A stretch of 64,000 nucleotides of DNA from Aequorivita xiaoshiensis (GTDB taxonomy: Bacteria; Bacteroidota; Bacteroidia; Flavobacteriales; Flavobacteriaceae). The translations under genes were made by a program, and so were the position numbers. Below, piece by piece: positions 17,605 to 26,696 of this stretch (its first letter is position 1; each line of letters begins with the position of its first letter). The stretch covers positions 50,094 to 114,093 of the forward strand of contig NZ_JAIRBB010000008.1 of NCBI RefSeq assembly GCF_022008395.1, written 5' to 3'. Under the pieces are notes generated by a model. It made no database searches and was not told where the DNA came from. It was given only the letters and a program-made list of their open reading frames with translations.

Positions 17605-18687
17605 ATGAAATCACTAATTACACTATCAACAGCACTTGCAATTTGGATCTGCTCCACAGGTTTCATTCAAGCACAAAAAAACACTGATTGGACCAAAAAT
17701 GAAATTGAAAAACTGAACATATTGAAAGAAAACGCTGTGAAAATAGAAAAAGAGGCACTTAAAAGTAAAATCGAAAATATTAATAAGAAAGTTTCAGAAG
17801 GCTCTGTTTCAGAAACTGAAGCAGAAAATTTAAAAAAAGCAGCTGCCGAGAAACACGCGCTAAATATTGATAATAGAATTGCAATTTTTGATAACCAATT
17901 AGCACTAATAGATAGAAATGGGATGGATTCTACCAAGATTACAGGCACTGCAATTGTCTTCGGTTGGGGTCAAGAAGATGTGGATAACGATTTAATATTT
18001 GGGGTAAAAGTTAGAAAAGGATCTCGTGGAACTGTTAAAAAATATGACAGGCGTACTACTTCAGACGGTTATATAGCGGTTGGATTTAACAATGTCGCAA
18101 CATCAGGAGAGTCCTTAGAAGATTCAGATTTTAAAGTTGCTGGTAGTCGATTTGCCGAATTAGGGTGGACTTGGAAAACTCGTGTTTTCGACAATTCTAA
18201 TTGGTTGCGAGTTAGGTATGGTCTTGCATTTCAATTTAACGGACTTAAACCAACCGATAACAGACTTTTTGTAGATACTGGGGAACAAACGGAACTTCAA
18301 ACCTATCCGCTAGATTTAAAAAAGTCAAAATTTAGAATGGACAACCTAGTAATTCCAATACATTTTGAATTTGGACCTTCAAAAAAGATTGAACACGAAA
18401 ATTATTTTCGATATGCAACTCGTAATCAATTTAAGTTTGGGATTGGAGGTTATGGAGGAATTAATTTAGGCGCTCGTCAAAAACTTAAATTTGAAGAAGA
18501 TGGTGAAAATCAGAAACAAAAATTGAAAGCTGATTACAACACTAATAATTTTATTTATGGATTAAGTACTTACATAGGTTGGGGAGCCACCTCAATTTAT
18601 GCTAAATACGACCTTAATACCATCTTTAAAAATAATGCTGTGGACCAACGAAATGTTTCATTGGGCCTAAGGCTTGATTTGGAGTAG
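17605..18687 (+). CDS. Outer-membrane beta-barrel protein with N-terminal coiled coil
   Basis: A 360-residue exported protein: signal peptide to about IQAQ24, a Lys/Glu-rich coiled-coil stretch at about 28-105, then alternating beta-strand sequence to the C terminus (ISLGLRLDLE-like ending NVSLGLRLDLE), as in porin-like barrels. It lies 124 bases after the putative anti-sigma gene and is likely part of the same regulon, perhaps its target. The exact function is unknown. Confidence 0.7.
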   Translation: MKSLITLSTALAIWICSTGFIQAQKNTDWTKNEIEKLNILKENAVKIEKEALKSKIENINKKVSEGSVSETEAENLKKAAAEKHALNIDNRIAIFDNQLALIDRNGMDSTKITGTAIVFGWGQEDVDNDLIFGVKVRKGSRGTVKKYDRRTTSDGYIAVGFNNVATSGESLEDSDFKVAGSRFAELGWTWKTRVFDNSNWLRVRYGLAFQFNGLKPTDNRLFVDTGEQTELQTYPLDLKKSKFRMDNLVIPIHFEFGPSKKIEHENYFRYATRNQFKFGIGGYGGINLGARQKLKFEEDGENQKQKLKADYNTNNFIYGLSTYIGWGATSIYAKYDLNTIFKNNAVDQRNVSLGLRLDLE

Positions 18688-18718
18688 CCAGAATCTCTTT
18701 ATTATTCGTTTGTTTATT

Positions 18719-18769
18719 AACCTGCAAGGTCTTTCCCATTTTTTAGGGACTTCTTGTAGGTTTCTCTTT
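18719..18769 (+). terminator. Possible terminator after the coiled-coil barrel gene
   Basis: An imperfect long hairpin (AACCTGCAAG near 18719 with CTTGTAGGTT ending at 18762, and an inner GTC/GAC and TCCC/GGGA pairing) ends in a T-rich stretch. Mismatches make this weaker than the other terminators here. Confidence 0.45.
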
Positions 18770-18869
18770 ATTTTAATTGAAATAGTAAAGGCTTAGGTTT
18801 TTCGTTCTTAATATCCCTATTTTTACAAATCCAAAAATAGGTAACAACAAACTATTAATTCAGCATAAA

Positions 18870-20828
18870 TTGATAAGTAGAACTACTATAGATAATGTTT
18901 TTGAAGCTGCTCGAGTAGAGGAGGTAATAGGCGATTTTGTACAGCTAAAAAAATCTGGTAGCAACTACAAAGGGCTCAGTCCGTTTACCGATGAGCGTTC
19001 ACCAAGTTTTATGGTTAGTCCTGTAAAGCAAATATGGAAAGATTTTAGTAGTGGAAAAGGTGGAAACGTGGTGTCATTTTTAATGGAACACGAACACTTT
19101 ACCTATCCTGAGGCAATTAAATTTCTAGCTAAGAAATACGGAATTGAAATTGAAGAAACCGAGCAATCTAACGAAGAGAAAGAACAAGCCAACGAACGTG
19201 AAAGTCTTTACTTGGTTAGTGAATTTGCTAAAAACTATTTCCATAACACCTTATTAAAAACCGAAGAAGGAAAAGCCATCGGACTTTCATACTTTAAAGA
19301 AAGAGGATTTACCGATGAAACGATTAAGAAATTTGAATTGGGTTACTCACCAGATTCCTGGGAAGCATTTACCAGTCACGCAATTAAAAAAGGATATAAA
19401 CTTGAATTTCTTGAGAAAACCGGTTTGTCTATTGTAAAAGGTGAAAAGCAATTCGATCGCTTCAAGGGAAGAGTGATGTTCCCGATTTTAAGCATGAGTG
19501 GGCGTACGCTTGGTTTTGGTGGGCGTATTTTAACTTCAGATAAAAAAGCAGCGAAGTATCTCAACTCTCCTGAAAGTGACATTTACCATAAGAGCAAAGT
19601 TCTTTATGGAATTTTCAATGCAAAACAAAGCATTTCAAAAGAAGATAATTGCTACTTAGTAGAAGGGTATACCGATGTAATTCAGTTTCATCAAACAGGT
19701 ATCCACAACGTAGTTTCTTCCTCTGGAACCGCTTTAACGCCAGAGCAAATTAGATTAATTAATAGGCTTACTAAAAATATTACGGTACTATTTGATGGTG
19801 ATGCAGCGGGACTTCGAGCGTCTTTACGAGGGATAGATTTAATTTTAGAGCAAGGAATGAATGTGAAAATCTGTACCTTTCCAGAAGGGGAAGATCCAGA
19901 TAGCTTTTCACGAAAAAATTCTCTTGAAGACTTAAGCCTGTACCTAGAAGAAAACTCTAAGGATTTTATCACTTTTAAAGCTTCATTATTAGCAAAAGAA
20001 GCTAAAAACGACCCAATTAAAAAATCTGAAACCATACACGATATGGTTAACAGCATTGCTAAAATTCCAGATGTAATTAAACGCGAAATTTACATTAAGG
20101 AGTGTTCCCGTATTATGGATATTTCGGAAGAGGTGCTGTTTAATACCTTAGCCCAATTACTTCGAAAAGATAAAAAGGCCTCCTCTAAAAAGGATGAAGT
20201 AAAACAGGAGGCACTACAAGTGGTTTCCTCTGAAAAAAAAGCTAAAAAAATAGATGTTCAATTTGAATTGGAGCAAAAAATCATCCAACTTCTTCTACTG
20301 TATGGCAATGTTGAAGAAGATTTTGAAGATTTAATTCTTGAAGCCGATGAAAAAGGAGAAATTTCGTTAAAACCTGAAATACATAAAGCTCGAGTGTACG
20401 AAAAAATTTATCTTGACTTACAGGATGACGAAATTGAATTCACAAATCCTGAGTTTAAAAAGATATATTATGAAGTAGTAAATCGTTTTAATCAAAACCC
20501 TGAAGCCAAAGCAGAAACTTTTATTAACGATTTGGATCCAGAACTTGCAACCGCTGTCACGCATGTATTAATGGAAGAGGAACGCTATGAGCTTCACAAT
20601 TGGGAACGAATGGAGATCTATGTGAAAGGAAAAGATAAAACCATTGCCCAAATTGTAAGTGAGACCATCTTAAATTTGCGACGTCATTTAGTTTCTCAAA
20701 AAATAAATGACTTATCAGAAATGATCAAAGATAATGATAACTCTGAAAAAGAGTCAAGTTTACAAGAAATCGTGGATTACCTTACCCTTAAAAAAGTGCT
20801 TTCAAATAAATTGAATAGGGTAGTGTAA
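18870..20828 (+). CDS. dnaG: DNA primase DnaG, zinc ligands replaced
   Basis: The replication primase that makes RNA primers for DNA polymerase III. The N-terminal zinc-binding-like domain, the catalytic Toprim core (LVEGYTDVIQFHQ with its glutamate, and LFDGDAAGLRAS) and a C-terminal helicase-binding region are all there (652 residues). The start must be TTG at 18870, since a stop codon lies 15 bases upstream in frame and no ATG intervenes. The four zinc ligands of the usual CPxH...CxxC motif are replaced by S37, T40, D58 and S61, while the surrounding sequence is well conserved. A TATTTTTA box at 18818 is a probable -7 element. Confidence 0.93.
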   Translation: MISRTTIDNVFEAARVEEVIGDFVQLKKSGSNYKGLSPFTDERSPSFMVSPVKQIWKDFSSGKGGNVVSFLMEHEHFTYPEAIKFLAKKYGIEIEETEQSNEEKEQANERESLYLVSEFAKNYFHNTLLKTEEGKAIGLSYFKERGFTDETIKKFELGYSPDSWEAFTSHAIKKGYKLEFLEKTGLSIVKGEKQFDRFKGRVMFPILSMSGRTLGFGGRILTSDKKAAKYLNSPESDIYHKSKVLYGIFNAKQSISKEDNCYLVEGYTDVIQFHQTGIHNVVSSSGTALTPEQIRLINRLTKNITVLFDGDAAGLRASLRGIDLILEQGMNVKICTFPEGEDPDSFSRKNSLEDLSLYLEENSKDFITFKASLLAKEAKNDPIKKSETIHDMVNSIAKIPDVIKREIYIKECSRIMDISEEVLFNTLAQLLRKDKKASSKKDEVKQEALQVVSSEKKAKKIDVQFELEQKIIQLLLLYGNVEEDFEDLILEADEKGEISLKPEIHKARVYEKIYLDLQDDEIEFTNPEFKKIYYEVVNRFNQNPEAKAETFINDLDPELATAVTHVLMEEERYELHNWERMEIYVKGKDKTIAQIVSETILNLRRHLVSQKINDLSEMIKDNDNSEKESSLQEIVDYLTLKKVLSNKLNRVV

Positions 20829-20961
20829 GCACATTCAATTTACTGCTTTCATTTCCGAATACAATTCAATTTCTGAGAATTAATAATTTGATATAATGAA
20901 GTTGAATATATAGTGTCTTCTGATTATTTCTAAGAATATCGAATGCTATGATAAAGAAACT

Positions 20962-21750
20962 TTAGAGTAATTCTTTTGGAATTTCACAAACTGGAATCGG
21001 AACCATTTTATGTTTATTGGCACGATTTAATCGCGTGTAAATTTCGAATACGGTTTTTTCTCTCCCTTTAAAATCGGAACTAGATTTTCCTGCCTCTGTC
21101 ATTTTCATTGCCCATTCCAATTCGTCATAACTTGCACCTAGTTGGTCTTCATCGGATCTGCTATCGCCAAACAAACCATCGGTAGGAGCCGCTTTCATTA
21201 TAGAATCTGGAATATTTAAAGTTTCGCCAAGCTTGTAAACTTCGCTCTTCATCAAATCTGCAATCGGACTTAAATCTACACCACCATCACCGTATTTAGT
21301 GTAAAACCCTACGCCAAAATCTTCAATTTTATTTCCCGTGCCGGCAACTAAATAACGATGTAAGCCTGCAAAGTAATATAGGGTAGTCATTCTTAACCTC
21401 GCTCTAGTGTTTGCTAAGGAAAGATCGAGAAAACTATCGTCTTCAGTTTGTGGAACTTCTTTTTTGAATTCTTCAAATACTGAAGTTAGATTTACCTCGG
21501 TATTCCTAACATTTGAAAAATTATCTTTTAGAAACTGGATGTGCTCTCTCCCACGACTCACTTGATTTGGAGCCTGATGAATAGGTAATTCTACACAAAG
21601 TGTCGGCAAACCAGTCTTTGCACATAAAGTTGAAACAACAGCTGAATCAATTCCGCCGCTTATACCTAACACAAAACCATCAGTTTTTGAATTTATGGCA
21701 TAGTCTTTCAGCCAACTTACGATATATTCGATTACTTTCTCGGTTTGCAT
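20962..21750 (-). CDS. nadE: NAD+ synthase
   Basis: The last step of NAD synthesis, amidating nicotinic acid adenine dinucleotide. The ATP-pyrophosphatase P-loop SGGIDSA is at about residues 30-36, with GTGNKIEDFGVGFYTKYGDGGVDL as the substrate site. Its 262 residues lack a glutaminase domain, so it uses ammonia. It converges with dnaG and is divergent from gldB; nadE next to gldB is a recurrent flavobacterial arrangement. Confidence 0.94.
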   Translation of the reverse strand: MQTEKVIEYIVSWLKDYAINSKTDGFVLGISGGIDSAVVSTLCAKTGLPTLCVELPIHQAPNQVSRGREHIQFLKDNFSNVRNTEVNLTSVFEEFKKEVPQTEDDSFLDLSLANTRARLRMTTLYYFAGLHRYLVAGTGNKIEDFGVGFYTKYGDGGVDLSPIADLMKSEVYKLGETLNIPDSIMKAAPTDGLFGDSRSDEDQLGASYDELEWAMKMTEAGKSSSDFKGREKTVFEIYTRLNRANKHKMVPIPVCEIPKELL

Positions 21751-21863
21751 TTTTCTGATGTTTATTAAATTTATATTGATTTGGGCTTATTTATTTCCTT
21801 AGCAGACGTGTAGCTGAATAAAACTTTTAAACCGTAAACTTTTAAACTCATTCAACAATAAGG

Positions 21864-21871
21864 TACCTTTG
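21864..21871 (+). promoter_or_regulatory. -7 box for gldBC
   Basis: TACCTTTG is a perfect Bacteroidota -7 element with T-rich sequence about 20 bases upstream. Transcription would begin near 21878. Confidence 0.65.
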
Positions 21872-21944
21872 CACGTCAAAAAGTTGATAAAGATAAAATT
21901 AAATAAAATCAATGGCGTTAACCAATAGAAACATTTTTAATTCT

Positions 21945-22901
21945 ATGCGAAATATTTTTCTACTTCTTTTTGGAGTTCTTTTGTTTTCGTGTAATAGCGA
22001 TAGTAAGTTAGAAAAGGAAATTCAACAAATCCCAATAGATGTGCAAATTGTGCGTTTTGACAAGGAGTTTGCCGATGCCTCGCCTGCCGATTTACCAGCA
22101 TTAAAGCAGCGTTTTCCTGAGTTTTTCCCGGTGCAATATCACGATAGCATTTGGGTGCAAAAATTAGCAGATACCCTTCAAAATCAATTGGAAGATGAGG
22201 TTTTTAAGGTTTTTCCAGAAGCTCAAGTTATAGAAGACGATATTATTCCACTATTTCAGCATATAAAATATTATTTCCCACAGTTTTCGACTCCCCTAGT
22301 TGTTACAGTAACTTCTGATGTAGACTACAGAAATAAAGTTATTCTTGCCGATAGTATGTTGGTTCTTGCATTAGACAATTATTTAGGTAGTGAGCATGAG
22401 TTTTATGGAGGGATTGATAAATATATTAAAAAGGAAATGAAACCTTCACAACTCATTCAAGACGTAGCTGAAGTTTATTCAAGAGAATATATTAAACCAC
22501 CTTCAAATTCCACATTTTTAGGACAAATTATTTACTATGGAAAAATGCAGTATCTAAAGGATGTATGGCTTCCAAATACTTCAGATGCGGATAAAATGGG
22601 GTATTCTGAAGAGGAAATACAATGGTCTGAGGAAAATGAACTCTATATGTGGCGTTATTTTGTAGAAAATGAATTGCTGTATAGTACCGATCAAAAACTA
22701 GGTGCACGATTTATTAATCCAGCACCCTTTTCTAAGTTTTATTTAGAAATAGATAATGATTCTCCAGGAATGTTGGGACGATATATCGGCTGGCAAATAG
22801 TGCGCGCCTATATGGATAATAATGATACAACTGTTCAGCAATTAATGATTACCGATGCTGACGAAATATTTAATAATTCAAAATACAAACCAAAGAAATA
22901 A
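21945..22901 (+). CDS. gldB: Gliding motility lipoprotein GldB
   Basis: A lipoprotein of 318 residues required for flavobacterial gliding; GldB is thought to anchor in the cell envelope and support the motility/T9SS machinery. From ATG 21945 it starts MRNIFLLLFGVLLFSC, an ideal lipoprotein signal with the lipid-bearing Cys16; an ATG 11 codons upstream (21912) would only lengthen the n-region. The body (VQIVRFDKEFADAS, then DSIWVQKLADTLQNQL) matches GldB as I know it. Its TAA overlaps the gldC ATG, the usual gldB-gldC pair. Confidence 0.9.
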   Translation: MRNIFLLLFGVLLFSCNSDSKLEKEIQQIPIDVQIVRFDKEFADASPADLPALKQRFPEFFPVQYHDSIWVQKLADTLQNQLEDEVFKVFPEAQVIEDDIIPLFQHIKYYFPQFSTPLVVTVTSDVDYRNKVILADSMLVLALDNYLGSEHEFYGGIDKYIKKEMKPSQLIQDVAEVYSREYIKPPSNSTFLGQIIYYGKMQYLKDVWLPNTSDADKMGYSEEEIQWSEENELYMWRYFVENELLYSTDQKLGARFINPAPFSKFYLEIDNDSPGMLGRYIGWQIVRAYMDNNDTTVQQLMITDADEIFNNSKYKPKK

Positions 22902-23242
22902 TGGCTGTAAAACACAAATCTGAAATAAGACTAAACGTTGGTTTAGACGAAAATAAAATTCCTGAAACTATACATTGGACCGCTGAGGATGGTGGAATTA
23001 CAAATGAAGAATCGAAAGCTGTAATGCTGTCGGTTTGGGATCATAAAAACAAAGAGTCTTTGCGTATCGACCTTTGGACAAAAGAGATGCCAATGGATGA
23101 GATGAAAATTTTCTTTCATCAAACCTTAACCGCTATGGCTGATACTTTTCAACGTGCTACAAACGATGATAAAATGAGCGATACAATGCGTGACTTTTGC
23201 GATTATTTTGCAGAAAAATTAGAGCTTAAGAAAACAAAATAA
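22901..23242 (+). CDS. gldC: Gliding motility protein GldC
   Basis: A 113-residue cytoplasmic-looking protein beginning MAVKHKSEIRLNVGLDENKIPE, characteristic of GldC. It follows gldB with a one-base overlap (TAATG). GldC is not strictly essential for gliding in model species but aids it. The mechanism is unknown. Confidence 0.92.
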   Translation: MAVKHKSEIRLNVGLDENKIPETIHWTAEDGGITNEESKAVMLSVWDHKNKESLRIDLWTKEMPMDEMKIFFHQTLTAMADTFQRATNDDKMSDTMRDFCDYFAEKLELKKTK

Positions 23243-23264
23243 GATTTGGTTTATAAGGCAAACC

Positions 23265-24146
23265 TTACTTTGTTTTTGCAGGGTATATGGTTTGCTTTAT
23301 AAAATCTTTTGGGAATTCTTCATCTCCTTCAAAACCTAATTCAATATCTCTGCCATCGTGAGGTACGTGACTGGTTTTAAATAGGTAGTCCCATAAACTT
23401 AAACTGATTCCAAAATTTACTCCGTATTGGTGATTCTTAGGCAGTTCTTTTGCGTGATGCCAAATGTGCATTTTTGGATTGTTGAAAATATACTTTAATA
23501 CACCGTAATCCCAGCCTAGGTTTGCGTGGTTTAAATGTCCAATAGTAAGGGCAGAAAAGTGTACAATGGCTACAGATTGTACATCAAAACCACCAATTAT
23601 TGCTAGAGGAATATACAGTAAAGATTTATACACTATGGGTTCCATCCAATGATATCGCAGGTGTCCTGCAAACCCCATTTCTTTTATTGAATGGTGTACT
23701 TTATGAAAATTCCAAAGAAAAGGAGAGTAATGAAGTAAACGATGCGTGTTCCACTGAACAAAATCTGTAATTAAAAAGAATATAAGTAGGCCGAGTCCGA
23801 ATGGGAGTGCATTTAAATCTAGAAGTTGAAAATCTGAAATCTTTAACTCTATTAAACTCAGTAAATCATTAAAAAGCTCAGCGGTTGCATTTGAAAGGAA
23901 AATAAGAACAATCAAATTTAATAAGAAAAAGTTGAAGAACATATAAAATGTATCCATCCAAAAATCTTTTCTAAAAATTTTTTGGTCTTTTCTCCAAGGG
24001 AAAAGCAGCTCTAAAGCCCAAACTAATAGGGAGACAAGGATAAGTCCGTAGAAATAGTTTTCCCAATGAAAATGAGTGATTTCGTTCCACAAATAGTTAA
24101 AGTATCCGTAGTAAGAATTCTTAAATATTTCTAAGTATTTTTCCAT
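23265..24146 (-). CDS. Sterol desaturase / fatty acid hydroxylase family membrane protein
   Basis: A 293-residue integral membrane protein with the diiron histidine clusters of the family: HRLLH, then HKVHH about 10 residues later, then NHANL and the C-terminal HIWHH. Four or more hydrophobic segments surround them. Family members hydroxylate or desaturate lipids, carotenoids or alkylglycerols using O2; the substrate here cannot be deduced. It converges on gldC. Confidence 0.85.
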   Translation of the reverse strand: MEKYLEIFKNSYYGYFNYLWNEITHFHWENYFYGLILVSLLVWALELLFPWRKDQKIFRKDFWMDTFYMFFNFFLLNLIVLIFLSNATAELFNDLLSLIELKISDFQLLDLNALPFGLGLLIFFLITDFVQWNTHRLLHYSPFLWNFHKVHHSIKEMGFAGHLRYHWMEPIVYKSLLYIPLAIIGGFDVQSVAIVHFSALTIGHLNHANLGWDYGVLKYIFNNPKMHIWHHAKELPKNHQYGVNFGISLSLWDYLFKTSHVPHDGRDIELGFEGDEEFPKDFIKQTIYPAKTK

Positions 24147-24200
24147 TGTTTTTATACGAAAGCTGACAGTTTTCTAAAGCGAAAAAGGTTTGAAATTGGC

Positions 24201-24752
24201 TTATTCTATTATAAAATCTAAATTTTCGTTTATTGGTTTTCTTTGTCTGTGTATAAGTATGAAATTTTCAATATCATTGAAAAAATCAATTACCTCTGTT
24301 CTTTTTATAGCTGTTGGTTTTGGAGAGATTATTGAATTATATGAGCTGAATTTATAATTCTCAAAATTATCAATAATTCTGTGGTTTTCAGGATTTAAAT
24401 GGATGTATATTATTAATTGCTTTAAATATTTTTCTTCAGAAATTTTTATTCTTTTAAATGGTCGTTGAAATAAACTCCCAACTCTTCCATTTTTTTTATT
24501 GAATACTTTTGAATATGCATTAAACATATTTGAAAAAGCTTGAAATGGTTTTTCTGCGTTTTCTTTAATTTGAATTGGTAAGTGAAAATGATTTTTGAGA
24601 AGGCAATAGCAATAGATATCTGCAATAGGAAGAATGTATTTTCTAACTAATTTTAAAAAATAATACTAGTTTTCATCTTCTTTAAAAATACCTTGTTTAT
24701 TATTCAAGCGATTGAAGATGTGATAGAAATATGTTTCTTCTAAAAAATCCAT
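24201..24752 (-). pseudogene. REP-associated tyrosine transposase (Y1/IS200-like), interrupted by a stop codon
   Basis: A frame of 183 codons runs from ATG 24752. It includes the HUH motif (LLKNHFHL) and the RAYT-like LIIYIHLNPENHRIIDNFENYKFSSY. A TAG at 24666-24668 breaks it after 28 codons. Internal restart at 24527 would exclude the HUH residues, so an active enzyme is not expected. Single-domain Y1 transposases of this type mobilise or maintain short REP palindromes; two REP-like repeats sit at its 5' end. The proteins of this family are common, usually single copy and domesticated. Confidence 0.8.
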
Positions 24753-24794
24753 GTTTTACGTGTTGAAACCTGACAGGTCTAGATTGTGATATAC
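24750..24794 (+). repeat. REP-like repeat, copy A
   Basis: About 45 bases beginning CATGTTTTACGTGTTGAAAC. It contains the palindrome ACCTGACAGGT (24768-24778) and covers the start codon of the broken transposase. A related copy in the same orientation lies 109 bases downstream. Confidence 0.65.
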
Positions 24795-24858
24795 AATATT
24801 TTGTTGAACTCACTAAATTCATTAATTATATTGGTTCCTGTATTGGGTGTGAATTCAA

Positions 24859-24903
24859 CATGTTTTGCGTGATTGAAACTAACAAGTCTCGAATAGGTAT
24901 CGC
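24859..24903 (+). repeat. REP-like repeat, copy B
   Basis: Begins CATGTTTTGCGTGATTGAAAC and shares most positions with copy A. The central palindrome has decayed to AACTAACAAGTCT. It ends just before the purine nucleoside phosphorylase stop codon at 24912-24914. Confidence 0.6.
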
Positions 24904-24911
24904 AATTCAAC

Positions 24912-25730
24912 TTACAACTGCTTAATTAATTCAGTGAATAATGTTATCATATCGGGTTCTGCTTTGTTGGCAGCAGCAATAATATCAGGAATGTTAACTG
25001 GTTTTAAATTGTCTGGATCACATTCGTCTGTTAAGACTGAAATTGCCGAAACTGGAAGTTGTAAATGGTTTGCAACAATTATTTCTGGCACAGTACTCAT
25101 TCCAACGGCATCTGCGCCAATAATTTTTAAATAGCGATATTCTGCGCGGGTTTCAAGTTGTGGGCCTACAACGCTTGCGTAAATGCCCTTGTGAAGCGTT
25201 ATGTTAGAGTCTGTAGCAACTTGTTCAATCATTTTATTCATTTCTACATCGTAAGGTGCGCTCATATCCACAAAACGTTCGCCCATTTTCTCTACACCTC
25301 TAAAGGCTAGGGGAGAATCACCTTGTAAATTAATATGATCGTCTATAAGCATTATCTCTCCTTTCTTAAAATTGAGATTAATTGCTCCCGCTGCATTGCT
25401 AACTAAAAGGCGCTTAATTCCTAAAAGATGCATAACTCTTACCGGAAATGTTACATCGCGAAGTGTATAGCCTTCATAAACATGAAACCTACCTTGCATC
25501 ACCACGACTTTTTTCCCTTCTAGTGTGCCGTAAATTAATTTTCCTTTGTGAAACTCCACAGTTGCAGTGGGGAAGTTAGGAATGTGATTGTAGCTTACTT
25601 CGGCAATTATATCTATTTTCTCAACTATTTTCCCGAGACCAGTACCTAGTATAATTCCTATTTCTGGTTTTTCAAATCCGCGATTTTGAAGGTATTCTGC
25701 CGCTTCTTTTATAAATTTTGATACGCTCAT
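24912..25730 (-). CDS. Purine nucleoside phosphorylase
   Basis: Phosphorolysis of purine nucleosides to base and ribose 1-phosphate. It is of the trimeric PNP/MTAP class: GTGLGKI near residue 29 (phosphate site), MQGRFHVYEGY, VSNAAGAINLNF, and VVGPQLETRAEYR (272 residues). It is the last gene of an operon containing an ArsS-like radical SAM enzyme, so it may act on a modified adenosine such as a dimethylarsinoyl nucleoside instead of, or besides, ordinary salvage. It starts 22 bases after the glycosyltransferase stop. Confidence 0.92.
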   Translation of the reverse strand: MSVSKFIKEAAEYLQNRGFEKPEIGIILGTGLGKIVEKIDIIAEVSYNHIPNFPTATVEFHKGKLIYGTLEGKKVVVMQGRFHVYEGYTLRDVTFPVRVMHLLGIKRLLVSNAAGAINLNFKKGEIMLIDDHINLQGDSPLAFRGVEKMGERFVDMSAPYDVEMNKMIEQVATDSNITLHKGIYASVVGPQLETRAEYRYLKIIGADAVGMSTVPEIIVANHLQLPVSAISVLTDECDPDNLKPVNIPDIIAAANKAEPDMITLFTELIKQL

Positions 25731-25752
25731 ATCGTTGTTTTTTATTGACTGT

Positions 25753-26445
25753 TTAAATAAAATTACTATCTAAATGAGGTGGTAAAAATTGCTGAAAAGC
25801 TTTTACATCTTTTATATCCTCGTAGTAATCAATATCGTTTTTTTCATCTAATAAGGTGTACTTAAATTGTCTCAAGTCGTTTAACGTCGATTTCAAAACA
25901 CTATCAGTACCCCAAACTTTATTTTCAAAAACTTTGGTGTTGAGTTGTTTCATTCCTAGTAGGTAATAGCCACCATCAGAGGCAGGGCCAATAACATAGG
26001 GTGATGTTTGCAGTGATACAAAAGCTGTTTTTAAATCTTGAGTATCCATGTCAAACATATCGCTTCCAATAATAATTACACTTTCATAACCCATTGAAAA
26101 CACATCTGAGAAAGCATTTTTCATCCGCTCTCCTAATTCATTTCCAAATTGCAGTTTTTTTCTAAAGATATCTGGATTCCATAAATCGTTACGATTAATG
26201 TTTTCTGAATAAAAAACGAATTTATCTACATTTAAGTTTTTAGTAATTTCAGCAGTGTGCTTTAAAAGAAACTTATAGATTTCCAAAGCATTTTCATCGC
26301 CAATTGTTTTAGCTAAGCGTGTTTTTACCTTTCCCAATTCTGGATTTCGGGTGAAAATAATCAATGCACTTTTAGAAGTGGGGAAGTGAAAATCGGAAGC
26401 CGTACTGTGGGCATCGTCTGAAGTATTTGGGTTAATAATCGCCAT
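25753..26445 (-). CDS. TIGR04282-type glycosyltransferase of arsenosugar-like clusters
   Basis: A 230-residue nucleotidyl/glycosyl-transferase-like protein related to CofC: LIIFTRNPELGKVKTRLAK at the N terminus binds nucleotide, and DGGYYLLGM follows in the middle. From memory, this matches the 'transferase 1' associated with radical SAM ArsS. It may transfer a sugar or activate a precursor in arsenosugar formation. Neighbours on both sides read the same way with short gaps. Confidence 0.8.
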   Translation of the reverse strand: MAIINPNTSDDAHSTASDFHFPTSKSALIIFTRNPELGKVKTRLAKTIGDENALEIYKFLLKHTAEITKNLNVDKFVFYSENINRNDLWNPDIFRKKLQFGNELGERMKNAFSDVFSMGYESVIIIGSDMFDMDTQDLKTAFVSLQTSPYVIGPASDGGYYLLGMKQLNTKVFENKVWGTDSVLKSTLNDLRQFKYTLLDEKNDIDYYEDIKDVKAFQQFLPPHLDSNFI

Positions 26446-26476
26446 TTGTCAGTAGTCAAAATTATTTTCTATTAGC

Positions 26477-26656
26477 TTAGTTCTGATTTTTTATTTTTTT
26501 AAACTGAAGGGAAATAATAAGCAAACTTATGATAATTCCAAAGCCAGCCGCAAGATTTTGTTCCGAAGCAAAACTTTTCCAATTCACCATTCCTAAATTG
26601 ATGCCTAATAGGATGAAAGCTCCAATTAGTAATAAAACGTTTTTATTTGATTTCAT
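26477..26656 (-). CDS. Small two-helix membrane protein
   Basis: A 59-residue ORF starting MKSNKNVLLLIGAFILLGIN, with a second hydrophobic stretch (AAGFGIIISLLIISLQF) and a basic tail. It lies in the gap between the rhodanese and glycosyltransferase genes, in the same direction, with 31-40 base gaps on either side, so it is likely translated within the operon. The function is unknown. Confidence 0.7.
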   Translation of the reverse strand: MKSNKNVLLLIGAFILLGINLGMVNWKSFASEQNLAAGFGIIISLLIISLQFKKIKNQN

Positions 26657-26696
26657 CTTTCTTCAATTATAATATAAATCCTGTGATGTTTATGAT

